Below are positions 1-10,959 of a stretch of DNA of 64,000 nt, piece after piece. This DNA comes from Sorex araneus. Taxonomy: Eukaryota; Chordata; Mammalia; Eulipotyphla; Soricidae. The stretch's first letter is position 1; each line of letters begins with the position of its first letter. Below the pieces are notes generated by a model that was not told where the DNA came from, did not search any database, and saw only the letters and a list, made by a program, of their open reading frames with translations. Both the position numbers and the translations under genes were made by a program. Where the stretch lies: positions 99,793,426 through 99,857,425 of the forward strand of contig NC_073306.1 of assembly GCF_027595985.1 (NCBI RefSeq). Direction: 5' to 3'.

Positions 1-360
1 CATAACAAGAAGGCTTAAAGATGCACATGGAAAAGAGAAACAAATAACAACAAAAAAGCAAATGAGCAAAATACGTTACTGACTTAACCAGTTCCCAATC
101 TAAACAAGTTATTAGAGGAATTTGAAGAAAATTCACAAAGCAGCAGCAAATCTCAAACCAAAGGTAACTCTGACTAACAGCCTTCTCCTCAACACACACA
201 CACACACAGACACACACAATCCCACATTAAAGGTCTGACAAAATGAAAGATGCATTGATTTTCAAATTTAAAATCTATGTACCTTAGTCTTTTATTGGAC
301 CACAGAACTCATACACATGCAAATTCAACAGAATTGATGAGTCCATGACAATGATCATGG
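1..360. other. intergenic, no gene seen
   Basis: AT-rich sequence without a recognisable gene or transposon. The only structured part is a short CA repeat near 190-218. Confidence 0.6.
190..218. repeat. (CA)n microsatellite
   Basis: About 14 CA units with one interruption (a GA step). Confidence 0.9.
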
Positions 361-742
361 AAGAGCCTAGCAAGCTCCCCGTGGCATATTCGATATGCCA
401 AACACAGTAACAATAACAGGTCTCATTCCCCTGACCCTGAAAGAGCCTCCAATCATTGGGGAAAATGGGTAAGGAGAGGCTGCTAGGCAGGGGGAGGGTG
501 GGTAGGGGCGGGTATACTGGGGATGTTGGTGGTGGGGAATGTGCACTGGTGGAGGGATGGATGTTTGATCATTCTGTAATTGTAACCCAAACATGAAAGC
601 TTGTAACTATCTCACAGTGATTCAATAAAATTAAAAAAAAAACAGGGAGAGGCTGCTAAAATATCAGGGCTGGGATGAATGGAGACATTACTGGCGTACG
701 CTCGAACAAATCTATGAACAACGGGATGACAGTGATACAGTC
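361..742 (+). mobile_element. RTE-tailed SINE type C, 5' truncated and interrupted
   Basis: The left part carries the type C body (the GAGCCT..CAAGCTCCCC block, the CAGTAACAAT block and the CCCTGACCCTGAAAGAGCC block). The right part carries the RTE-like tail (GGAGACATTACTGG, GCTCGAACAAAT) and ends in GACAGTGATACAGT. The two halves are split by an L1 3'-end insertion at 486-645. The tRNA-like head is absent, so the copy is 5' truncated. Confidence 0.85.
486..645 (+). mobile_element. L1 3'-end fragment inserted in a SINE
   Basis: The G-rich start, the GTGCACTGGTGGAGGGATGG block, the CACAGTGATTCAATAAAA end and the A-tail are the 3' end of the shrew L1 type. It is flanked by a perfect 13-bp target duplication, GGAGAGGCTGCTA, at 473-485 and 646-658. 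This shows an independent L1-mediated insertion younger than the host SINE. Confidence 0.9.
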
Positions 743-1018
743 ATGACAAATATATCAAACTGTCTAACAGAATTTAATTAATAAGATCCTAAGTAATTAT
801 GAGAAAGGAAAGAAAAATTCGGACAATTTATAAGATTCTGTAGGAAATTATAAGAAAAATACCAAAATGAAAATGGTGGGAATAAAAAGACAGTAGTAGA
901 GATAATTTCTTGGACTTGTGAATAGACTGAGAAGAATCACTAAAGAAAAAAAATCAGTAAGTTTGAATATATGTGAGTCAAAAATTACCTGACCTGAATC
1001 AAAAGAAGCAATAAGTAT

Positions 1019-1047
1019 GGAGAGAGAGAGCGAGCGAGAGAGAGAGA
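1019..1047. repeat. (GA)n microsatellite
   Basis: GA units interrupted by two GAGC steps. Confidence 0.85.
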
Positions 1048-1124
1048 CCCCAAAGCATATAGAACTGTGGGGAAATATCAAATTGTTTACATGTACTATT
1101 GAAATGCAAGAGAAAATAAAAATA

Positions 1125-1470
1125 GTTTTCCAATTTTTATTGAGGTATTGAGGCATTTTTAATGAATGGTATACTTTCATGCATACAAGTTTCTGACTCC
1201 ACACATACCACAGAGTGTCAGATTTTCTTTACCAATGGTCCCCCTCCCATCTATCAGCACCTACCCTCCTTAGTAAACTCAGTTTTAGAAACCAACTCTC
1301 AGGTTTTGCCACTTTTGGAGATTTGTTATTTCTTTATATAAATACAAAGTTTCTTTATATCGAACATAAGAGAAAAATCATTCTGTACTTGTCCCTTTTC
1401 ATCTGAATGATTATAGTCAACATAATAACCTCTAGTTTCATCTATATAACAAGCAAATCAGAAGTTTAAA
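1125..1470 (-). mobile_element. possible old L1 3'-UTR fragment
   Basis: The order TTTTTATTGAGGTA, then a block about CCACAGAGTGTCAG, then CCCATCTATCAGCACC and a later TTTCATCTGAATGA resembles the minus-strand L1 3'-UTR at 31375-32035. The copy is very diverged, so the call is tentative. Confidence 0.4.
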
Positions 1471-1690
1471 ATTCCCCAGAATAAATGACAGGTGGCAAAC
1501 CAAGATTCATGTTCAGAGAAAACCAAGAAACACAAACACAGATCAAATAAGAGCATATACAATAATCAGTTAAAAACAAAAGGAAATTTGAGGTTAGATG
1601 AGACACATTGCACACAGTTATTCATAGGCAAAACCAAGAAGAAACTCACATCTCTTCTCTTAAACAAAAGTTAACTCAGAATGTTCTATA

Positions 1691-1871
1691 GGGAGTTGGA
1701 AAGAGAGCACAATGGCTAAAGCACTTGTCTTGTCTGACACACTGCCAACCAGGGTTTAATCCTGACACTGCAAATGGTTCACCCAGCACCTGCAGGTAGG
1801 AACCCTGAGCACAGAGGCAGGAGTAAACCCTAAGCACTGGTAAGTGTAGCGCCAAAACAACAAAAAAAAAG
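1691..1871 (+). mobile_element. SINE type A (SOR-like), old copy
   Basis: It has a tRNA-like head (AGAGCACAATGGCTAAAG as a decayed A box, AGGGTTTAATCC as a decayed B box), the CCTGAGCACAGAGGCAGGAGTAA block and an A-rich tail. Many substitutions relative to the copy at 54985 mark it as old. Confidence 0.75.
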
Positions 1872-3053
1872 TGTTTTATAGGCATCAGTGTAGAACATAT
1901 AAACTACTGTAGATCTTCTAGAAGAAAATAGAGGAAAATATTTGTGACATCTGGTTAGGTTAAAAAAAATAGACCAGAAACATTATCTCAAAATAAAATA
2001 ACTTACAATTTGGATTTTATATAATTTAAAAACTTTTGGTCCATGAACTAAACCGATAAGCTTGAGACTTGAAGAAAATATTTGAAAAAGGCATTTCTGA
2101 CAAAGGTGCTTTTATCTAGAAAATATAAATAATTCACAAAACTCAACAGTAAGACAAACATCAATTGACTTTTATTTTTTAAAGCTCCTTAGATGTTTCA
2201 AATATATGATTAAGTTTGGAAACTTCTCTTTTATGCCATTATCCTCTCATGCCTAAGAAAAAACAACTTCCTTTCTTTTTTAGGTTAGAGTTGACTATGA
2301 AACATATATCTAAAAGCTCAAATCACCTGGATTCCTGTGAATTTGTCTAGAGTGTCATTCTGATGTTTGTAATGGCAGAATACCAACATCTTGGCTCATA
2401 GTTTTTTCTAATATTTTTGTTAAATTTATTTTTTTCTTAGCACTTACATAATTAGATGTGACTAGTGAAACAAGTATCTCTCTTGAAAGGTAAAATATAG
2501 ACTGTAAGACATCTGCTATTTACTTTAAAAGATCACTAGGTGAAAATGATCTCAACCTGTCCTTCTGACATCAAAATTTAGTTTAATATAAATTGAGTAG
2601 TACTAGAGGAACAATGCAGGTATACCTTTTTTCATTAGATCTTTAGGGAAACCCACTGACCATGGATGCAATGATAGGCTAGTTCTTACAATATAGATTT
2701 TTATAGTTTGAAGAAAAAATTTAATTAGAATGGTGATATTATAAGTAAGGGGATAAACTTAAGTAAGCATGAAATTTACCTAAGAAACTTTAAAGAATAT
2801 AGTTTTTCACCTCCTGCCCTGAGATTGTGATAGTTAATGCTGGAGTAAATTTTCAAATCTATATTTCAAAATAAGTATCTTTAGAGAGGCTAATGCAGCA
2901 GGGGCTATGGAATAACCTAAAAATTCTGGGAAGACCATCATTTTTGGAAACAATGTTTTTTTGTGTGTTTTATAGCAATAAATAGTGTAGGTACTGAACA
3001 TGTCCCAGACAGTCATCATGAGGGAAAATAGAGCTTATAAAAATTAAAATATT
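1872..3053. other. intergenic, AT-rich
   Basis: I see no gene, RNA or recognisable repeat here. The open frames are short and have no recognisable domain. Confidence 0.5.
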
Positions 3054-3259
3054 AAAGGAGAAAATTTAGGACCCTCTGCGCCTAAAGACTTTGATTCCAA
3101 AGATGTAACACATTCGGGCATCCAGCGCAGCATCCGATAGCAATGCACTGGGACACCGAACTGGGCTACAACTCTGTGCTGCCGGGGGTGGATTTTTTTT
3201 TCCTCCCCACCCTGTCTTCCTGCACGGAAAGCGGCGGGTTGGCGGCACCCATGTGGCAG

Positions 3260-3269
3260 GCGCCATCTT
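3260..3269 (+). promoter_or_regulatory. YY1-type motif inside the retroposon
   Basis: GCGCCATCTT agrees with the YY1 core CCATNTT. Related retroposon copies have a similar motif at or near their 5' ends (14008 region, 50358, 28163). The use of this site is inferred only. Confidence 0.35.
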
Positions 3270-4000
3270 CTGTGACTCCAAACCCACAGGTATTTGGATT
3301 TTACTTTTGGGGCTCCCAGGAACTCATGGGAAGGGGGCGTAACCGGCATGCCCTCGGCCCAGATAAATCCGGAGCCGCTGAGCGCGAATCGGACACTCTG
3401 CGCCTAAAGACTTTGAATTCAGAGACTTTTTACAGCAATGCACTGGGACTGTGAGCTGGGCTATGTAATTTCTGGCAGAATTTTCCCTGGACTTTATACA
3501 TAAATCCAAAACCGCGCGGACGCTGCCACGTCCACGCGACTTAACATTTATAATTGTCAGCAATGTGAAATGGTTCCATTTGAACAGGTCTGACTTGGAG
3601 GGAAACTCCAAATAATAACAGTAAGTTTTTGTTGAAATATTGAAGGCTTTTAATGTAGCAGCCACCTCTCTGGACTGTGAACTAAGCAAAAGCCCCACGC
3701 TGGCCGATGCGGCGTGGCGTACACCATACTATGAGGCGCAGGAAGGGGGATGAGGGGGAAAAAGAAAAAAAAAAGGGAAAAGGAAAAAGGAAAAGAAAAA
3801 GAGAGAGAGAGAGAGTTATGTACTTGTAGCAGTGGGGCTACATATCTCTTCATTTCCAGCAATGAAAAACTAATTATCAAATGTAGTAGGTCTGTCTCTC
3901 TTGGTTGGAAACTCCAACAACTATAGTGAGTTTTGTGTTGAATTATGGAATGTAATCAAGGTAAAGAAAAAATGAAGTGAAATTCATTAGTTATACAGTA

Positions 4001-4025
4001 GGGGGTAGGGGGTGGGGGCGGGGGG
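4001..4025 (+). other. G-quadruplex-forming tract in the retroposon 3' module
   Basis: Four runs of five or six G are separated by loops of one or two bases. The tract lies just upstream of the L1-like 3' end. Equivalent tracts occur at 10093-10117 and, on the minus strand, near 27737-27760 and 49743-49776. Confidence 0.8.
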
Positions 4026-4178
4026 TATACTGGGGTTTCTGGTGGTGGAATATGGGCACTGGTGAAGGGATGGGTGTTTGAATATTGTATAACTGACATA
4101 TAAACCTGAGAACTTTGTAACTTTCCACATGGTGATTTAATAAAAATTAAAAAAAAATAAATAAAGGAGAAAATTTAG

Positions 4179-5961
4179 CTTTTAAAGTAAGCCTTTCTTT
4201 CACTGTGGCATATTTTTCTTTTTTTGCAAATGACAACTTTTGTTAAATAATTCATTCGAAGGTTATTATGGACGAAGTATGATAATAGTATTTAATATTC
4301 TGGCCACAAATGCAATTCATTTGGTAAATGTTAGGCTCTTTGGAGCATGAACTACCTAATGTAATTGCATTCTGCAACTCCAATGTAGCAGTGGAATTCT
4401 GGGTGGTCATGTTGTTTTTCCCCTTGGCACACTGCATAGAAATCTGAATGAGTGGCCCTGAAGTGGAGCTATTACAGATTCTAACGTCCTTTGATACCAT
4501 TTTAGAAAAGATTCCTGAGTTCTAATCAGAATAACAAGAGAATATTTTCACTATCTTTTCATCTTATGTAATTGACGCTACAGTATTCTGGTTGTTTAGA
4601 AGAACAGTGTTAAAAAAAAAACTCAGTTTCTCTTACTTTGTAGCAATTATGTAAAAAACATGAAAAATGTGAAGGAAATTTGATTATCAACAAAGCATTG
4701 TATTGCTTTTTGCTTCTTTCCCCATGAGATTTTAGTTTATTATTTAGTGAGGAATCTTGAGATACATTGTCATTATAACTACCCCCGCCCCAATTTTTTC
4801 TCCACAAAATACATTCTCTTTTTTATTTAATGCCATTTAGTTTTTGCTGAATACAACTGGGGATGGCATTGTGGTCTCAAATAATAGAAGAAAATTAAAT
4901 GTGTTATAAAGCTAACTGATGCCTTTTCTGTGAGCTCATTGTCATGCATGAACCTACTGGTTGATTTCTATTGGAGCACATGGGAGTATGATTCTAGAAA
5001 ATACTAACGTGAGTTTTAGGAGTTCAATCTAGCTGCACAGTGGGCACTGTTTAGGCATGTCATATTTTCCACTTGTTAAATTTATTTCTCATTAGAGATA
5101 ACACATAACAAGTGAAAGAAAATTAGGTCTTGCTGCAACTTAATTTGAAGAAATTAAGATAAATTTAAGATTGTGCCCATCTTAGAGAAAAAGTGAAGTA
5201 GCTTATTATAAAACGAATTACCTGCTTGCTCTATTTCAGATAGGGCTCAATCTAACAAGAAAATTTTTGAAATGCTGAAACTAACTTTTACATTTGCTTG
5301 GTTTCTAAATAAAAAAATAAATCTTAATTAGAAGCAGATGCTGACATAAAACATCTGGATAATATACAACATTATAAATAAAATTAATGCTATTATTATA
5401 TTTTGATATATGTGCTTCTAGCCTGTTTCAATACATGTGTACATTTTAGCATCATATTATATACTGCTCTGTATACTGTAATTTTTTAACTTCCATAGAT
5501 AAACATTTCCAATACTATTAAAATCTTCCCAATGATTTAATGTTTGTATCATGGTACATTTATGCACTTTAATTTTATCATTCTTTTGTAATTGGGTATT
5601 AAGTTTATCTACATACTCTAATAATCTTTATCATCATGGATCATATAAAAGATTTGGTATAATAAGATATCACATTTTCAAAGGTAAAATAGGTCGTATA
5701 TAGTAGATTTTGGATCTTAGTAAGTGTTTATGATAACTACATATTGAAAACCATTTTAAATGCTAAATAGAACTGTAGGCCTTAAGAACTGGTTATTTGA
5801 AGACCAACTGTTAGCTATATATATTCGGGTTGATATTTTGTTTGTTTATCAGTATGTGATTTTTTGCATAATGAATTTAAGCATATTCATAATCATTGAG
5901 TACTTGGTGACTGTATAAATAATAATTATACATTTAGAGAAGAAATTATAATCTAGTAGTC
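4179..5961. other. intergenic, AT-rich
   Basis: No gene seen. Around 5290-5640 there is vague likeness to very old interspersed repeats, too weak to name. Confidence 0.5.
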
Positions 5962-6355
5962 AGATATTGTAAAGTGGCAGACTATAAAATCAACACCCAA
6001 GTCCATGGCTTTCCTATATGCAAATAATAAATTTTTCTTTAAAATCCCATTTACAATAGTGCCTCAGTAAACCAAGTACTTAGGAATCAGCTTATTGAAG
6101 AGGTAAATGACCTGCACACACACACACACACACACACACAGATACAATACTACAAAATAAAAGAGGACACAAGAAAATGTAAACATATCCATTGCCCAAG
6201 GATGGACTGGGAGGACTAACATCATCAAAATGGCAATAATTACCCAAAGCATTAAACACATTCAGTAAGCATACCCACAACATTTTCCAAAGAAAAAGAT
6301 CAAAAGACATCCTCAGATATATGGAGAGCTAATCTTCAACAGGGAGCAAAAAGTA
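5962..6355 (+). mobile_element. L1 ORF2 fragment (reverse transcriptase C-terminal part)
   Basis: The translation follows the L1 ORF2 order seen at 45250-45560: a YKINTQ-like start, then LGISL, then a block like NIIKMAIITQSIKH, then a short piece like LIFNREQK. The segment corresponding to the FIWNNK..KKKMGG stretch is missing, so there is an internal deletion. A CA repeat has expanded inside it at 6115-6140. It abuts a minus-strand L1 piece at about 6356. Confidence 0.8.
6115..6140. repeat. (CA)n microsatellite within L1
   Basis: About 13 uninterrupted CA units replace part of the L1 coding sequence. Confidence 0.9.
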
Positions 6356-7617
6356 TGAAGTGCAGATGTCATTTCTACTATACTTTTTTTGCATCTCCAG
6401 GATATATTCCCAGAAGTGGTATTGCTGGGTCAAAGGGGAGCTCAATTTCTAATTTTTTCTTTTCTTTTCTTTTCTTTTCTTTGCTTTTTGGGTCACACCC
6501 AGTGATGCACAGGGGTCACTCCTGGCTCTGCACTCAGAAATTACCCTGGGCGGTGCTCAGGGGACCATATGGGATGCTGGGAATCGAACCCAGGTAGGGC
6601 GTGTGCAAGACAAATGCCTTACCCGCTGTGCTATCGCTCCAGCCTCCAATTTCTAATTTTTTGAGAAGTGTCCATACTGTTTTCCAAAAGGATTGAACCA
6701 GTCGGCATTCCCACCAGTAGTGAAGTCGAGTCCCTTTCTCCCCACATCCTCACCAACACTGGTTGCTTTTGTTTTTTTGGATGTGGACTAGTCTCTGTGG
6801 TGTGAGATGATATGTCATTGTTGTTTTGATCTGCATCTCCCTGATGATTAATGATGAAGAGCATTTTTTCATGTGCCTTTTGGCCATTCAGATTTCTTCT
6901 TTGAGAAAGTTTCTATTCATTTCATCACCCCATTTTCTGATGGGGTTGGGTATTTTCTTCTTGTAGAGTTCAACCAGTACCTTGTATATTCTTGATATCA
7001 ACCCCTTATCAGATGGGTATTGGGTGGATATCCTTTCCCATTCTGTACATTGTCTTTGTATTCTGGTCCCTGTATATTTTGAGGTGCAGAAGCTTCTTAG
7101 TTTAAGATAGTCTCATTTGTTTATCGTTGTTTCCACTATCTTGGTCAGTGGGGTGTCATCTTTGAAGATGACACCTTTTGCTTTAGCTTCAATGTGGTGG
7201 AGGGTTTTGCCAACCTTGTCTTCAATGTACCTGATGGATTCTGGTCTGATGTTGAGGTTTTTAATCCATTTTGATCTGACTTTTGTGCATGGTGTTAGGT
7301 AGAAGTCTGAGCCCATGTTTTTGCCTGTAGCTGTCCAGTTTTGTCAGCACTATTTGTTGAAGAGGTTTTCCTTGCTCCACTTCATATTTCTTGCCTCTTA
7401 TCAAAGATTAGATGATCATATATTTGAGGGTGTGTGTAAGGATATTCAATCCTGTTCCATTGGTCTGAGGCTCTGCCTTTGTTCCAGTACCATGCTGTTT
7501 TAATTGTAACCACGTTGTAGTAGAGTTTGAGGTTGGGGAAGGTGATGCCTCCCATCTTCTTTTTCCCAAGAATTGCTTTAGCTATTCGAGGGGGTTTGTT
7601 GTTCCATATGAATTACA
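6356..7617 (-). mobile_element. L1 ORF2 C-terminal fragment
   Basis: The minus strand reads the C-terminal half of L1 ORF2: a block with GSDFYLTPCTKVRSKWIK and NIRPESIRYIEDK (7113-7316), then the [16 protein letters not shown] region and a cysteine-rich end. Stops and frameshifts are present, so it is dead. There is no 3'-UTR or poly-A on its 3' side, where it meets the plus-strand L1 piece. A SINE type A interrupts it at 6459-6646. At its 5' side a type C SINE begins. Confidence 0.85.
6459..6646 (-). mobile_element. SINE type A in L1
   Basis: A complete copy: poly-pyrimidine tail (CTTTT repeats), the GGTCACACCC block, the CATATGGGATGCTGGGAATCG block and a minus-strand head ending in TAGCACAGCGGGTAAGG. 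The 16-bp target duplication CAATTTCTAATTTTTT at 6443-6458 and 6647-6662 is perfect. Confidence 0.95.
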
Positions 7618-7977
7618 GAGACTATAACATCCAGAGACTATAAAACCAAGCACCTGAAAGCGGCCACGCGACATCTTATAGCCTGGTACTCCCTCTCGGA
7701 GAACCTGGCACGCCACCGAGAGTTTCCTGCACGCATGGGAGAGCCTGGAAAACTTCCCATGTCGTATTTATATGCCAAAACCAGTAACAATAATGGGTCT
7801 CATTCCCCTGACCCTGAAAGAGCCTCCAATGCAGCACCATTGGGAAAGACGAGTAGAGCTTCTAAAATCTCAGGGCTAGGATGAATGGAGATGTTACTGA
7901 GACTGCTCGAGAAATTAAACAATCAACAGGATGATGATGATGATGATAATGATGATGATGATGATGATGATGATGAG
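7618..7977 (+). mobile_element. RTE-tailed SINE type C with (GAT)n tail
   Basis: It contains the type C 5' segment (CAGAGACTATAAAA), the CTCTCGGAGAACCTGG block, the CCCTGACCCTGAAAGAGCC block, the GGAGATGTTACTGAG..CTGCTCGAG RTE-like tail and about 50 bases of GAT repeats. Short tandem repeats at the end, not poly-A, are usual for RTE-clade elements. Confidence 0.85.
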
Positions 7978-8882
7978 TCACATATTATTGTGATAGACAA
8001 CAACTTTAAAATTGTAACTTAAAGGTAAAGCAATGTGTCTGGTCGTATACGTCAACTAAAGTTCCTTGAAATAGAATGTTTGGATTTCTTTTTCTACTTT
8101 TCTTCCCTACCCTCTTCCCCCTTGCTTTCCCCCCCTTTTCCTCTTGATTTCCCTTCCCTCCCTTCTCTTTCCTTTCTTTCTTGGTAAGCAAAAACATTTC
8201 CATAGTGCTAATATTATTTTTTTCTTTAAACCACTTGTAGAATTGGTTTAGTTTGAAATAGGCTTTGAGCTTCTGCTTTCTACATATCACAGGGTGGGGA
8301 AGCTTTTGTTTGCCAAAACTGAGAAGTCCAAAATATAAAAAAAAATCCCTGTTGCAAAATTTTCTTTCCATTGCCAGAGCAGGCTCAATTCATTCCTGGT
8401 CAGACAAGGTCAAGATCTTTTCTGAAGCATTTCCAGAAAAAGGTATTTTCAGTTGCCACATATTTTTAGTGATCTAATAATGATAATAACAGGAATATTA
8501 ATAACAAGACTTTTCAGAATAATTCTTGGAACACAGTTTCCTTTGGTATAAAAACTGAAGAAAGATATGCTATTTGGATTCAGAATAGTTGACCAGTGTA
8601 ATGTGGCAGTGAGTAAGGGAAAAACTATTGTGGGAGGCATCAAGAAAAGAAAGTGCATGAAAACATTACAAATAAGTTTTTTATTTCATCTTTATCATAG
8701 CTGAAAATTTACCAGAACTAACGTCAAGTCCAGAGTCTTTATTCTTTGGAAGTTTTGACTATGCTATAAAAATATTAAAAGGAAGCAGGATAAAATCAGA
8801 AGTTGAACCTGTGAGGGTCAGTTAAGAATTTATGAGAACGGATTTAAGATTATCTAATACTGCTAAGAGTATTTGAATGTTG
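7978..8882. other. intergenic, with a pyrimidine tract
   Basis: No gene seen. The plus strand is almost purely pyrimidine near 8088-8184. The minus-strand frame over it is low-complexity Lys/Glu/Gly and not a credible protein. Confidence 0.5.
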
Positions 8883-9010
8883 GGAGACTGGGAATATAGT
8901 GCAGGGTGATAAGGTATCTGCCCTGCATGCGGCCAAGCATACATTGCAATGGTCCCCTGAGCACAGGGTCAGGACAGGCTCCTAAAAACTGCTGGGTGTG
9001 GGGGAAAAAA
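8883..9010 (+). mobile_element. SINE type A, old and internally deleted
   Basis: The head (GGGAATATAGTGCAGGGTG), the ATGGTCCCCTGAGCACAG block and the TGCTGGGTGTGGGGGAAAA end are recognisable. The copy is short and diverged. Confidence 0.65.
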
Positions 9011-9172
9011 GATATATATATGAATATCTACTTTCTACTCTATGAACACTTGCTCAAAAACATTTAGGAAAATATAAAATGATTATAAGACACCTCAATA
9101 AGAATTACACTTAATAAAATATCTTCCATCAAACTCCCCTGCCAAGACAAAGCACAAAATCTGGACAAAATA

Positions 9173-10266
9173 GAACCCTCTGCGCCTAAAGACTTTGATT
9201 CCAGAGATCTAACACATTCGGGCAGCCAGCGCTGCATCTAATAGCAATGCACTGGGACTGCGAACTGGGCTACAACTCTGTGCTGCCAGGGGGTGGATTT
9301 TTATCCTCCCACCCTGTCTTCCTGCACGGAAAACGGCAGGTTGGCGGCACCCACGTGGCAGGCGCCATCTTCTATGACTCCAAACCCAGAGGTATTCGGT
9401 TTTTACTTTTGGGGCTCCCAGGAACTCATGGGAAGGGGGCGTAACCAGCACGCCCTCGGCCCAGATAAATCCAGAGCCGCTGAGCGTGAAGCGGACCCTC
9501 TGTGCCTAAACACTTTGATTCCAGAGACTTCTTACAGCAATGCACTGGGACTGTGAGCTGGGCTATGTAATTTCTGGCAGAATTTTCCCTGACTTTATAC
9601 AGAAATCCAAAACCGTGCGGACGCAGTAGCGTCCGCGCGACTTAACATAATTGTCAGCAATGTGAAACTGTTCCTTTTGAACAGGTCTGACTTGGGGGAG
9701 AAACTCCAAATAATAACAGTAAGTTTTTGTTGAAATATTGAAGGTTATTAATGTAGCAGCCACCTCTCTGGACTGTGAACTAAGCAAAAGCCCCACGCTG
9801 GCTGATGCGGCGTGATGTACAACATACTATGAGGTGTGGGAAGGGGGATGAGAGGGGGGGAAAGGGAAAAGGAAAAAGGAAAAAAATAGAGAGAGTTATG
9901 TACTTGTAGCAGTGGGGCTACATATCTCTTCATTTCCAGCAATGGAAAACTAATTATCAAATGCTTCCTTGGTAGTAGGCCTGTCTCTCTTGGGTGGGTG
10001 GAAACTCCAACAACTATAGTGAGTTTTGTGTTGAATTATGGAATGTAATCAAGGTAAAGAAAAAATAAAGTGAAATTCATTAGTTATACAGTAGGGGGTA
10101 AGGGTGGGGGTGGGGGGCATACTGGGGTTTTTGGTGGTGGAATATGGGCACCGGTGAAGGGATGGGTGTTTGAATATTGTATAACTGAGACATAAACCTG
10201 AGAACTTTGTAACTTTCCACATGGTGATTTAATAAAACGTTAAAAAAATAAAAAATAAAATAGAAA
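9173..10266 (+). mobile_element. L1-tailed composite retroposon, full-length copy 2
   Basis: The same unit as at 3070-4162, with the same 5' start, the same internal partial duplication and the same 3' module. It is flanked by the 12-bp target duplication CTGGACAAAATA at 9161-9172 and 10267-10278. It sits in the 5' region of the host L1. The two copies are in direct orientation about 5 kb apart. Confidence 0.88.
10093..10117 (+). other. G-quadruplex-forming tract
   Basis: G runs of 5, 3, 5 and 6 with short loops at the same place in the 3' module as at 4001-4025. Confidence 0.7.
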
Positions 10267-10959
10267 CTGGACAAAATAACAGTTTTAAGATACAGGGGGG
10301 AAACGAAATAAATTTGGACTTAAGAGATGCAGAGAGGGCCATAGCCTCTGGGGGAGCATTCACAATGAGCAGTGACAGTGAACTGGAAGACCCCTCCTCA
10401 GCTAAGGTGCCCAAATAAGCACCTAGGCGAGAGGGGGCACTTGCGGTTTTAGAAGTGCACCAGAAGTAGAACTGTAACACAGGACTGGCACCAAGGTGGA
10501 GCCCACAGGTACAGCAGTGGTGGGGGACATTGTCTCTGGGGCAGCTGCTGCTCACAGTTAATTTCCCTTGTCATAGTGCATTGAACCCATATCTTAGCCT
10601 CCATTACCTAACTCTTATAATGGCAGCCTGGCTTCCCCAACCATATTAGGCCAATAGTTCACTAGCCTATTCCAATCAAAATACTTTCCAATCTCACCAA
10701 AATAATGGTGAACACAAAAATCTGTACAAACCTAATCTAAAAGAACACATCCCCCGAAACTGTGCTAGAGGTCCAGCATAAGTAGACCAGGAGCACCAAA
10801 GAGGAAAGTAATAGCTTTGAAGGGGAAAGAAGAGACACCATTGATTGGGCTCATCCAGAGTCCTTCCTGGCAGTGAGAGGTGGACACTGATAGTGAATTG
10901 GAGGGATCCACCTCCATACTACTGCAGGAACATAGGGAAACAGCTCAGATCCCCAAGAG

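Larger units (their letters stand above)
743..1690. other. intergenic, AT-rich
   Basis: No gene seen. It holds a GA repeat and a weak old L1-like stretch, listed separately. Confidence 0.5.
3070..4162 (+). mobile_element. L1-tailed composite retroposon, full-length copy 1
   Basis: A 1.09-kb unit bounded by a perfect 16-bp target duplication, AAAGGAGAAAATTTAG, at 3054-3069 and 4163-4178. It starts with CCTCTGCGCCTAAAGACTTTG, and the same start is seen in copy 2 at 9173, so the 5' end is defined. The first part is GC-rich and contains a second, diverged copy of its own start near 3392-3470. The middle has an A/G-rich tract and a GA repeat. The last 300 bp (from AAAACTAATTATC) is a module shared by all five copies and ends in an L1-like 3' end: a G-rich tract, GGGCACTGGTGAAGGGATGG, AATAAA and poly-A. 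There is no long reading frame with a recognisable domain, so it looks non-autonomous and mobilised by L1. I do not know a named family for it. Confidence 0.85.

Noticed and set aside
3044..3454. Overlapping frames of 101-103 codons on both strands, repeated at 9209-9556
   Set aside because: They recur because the retroposon recurs. Copies differ by frame-changing indels, so coding selection is unlikely.
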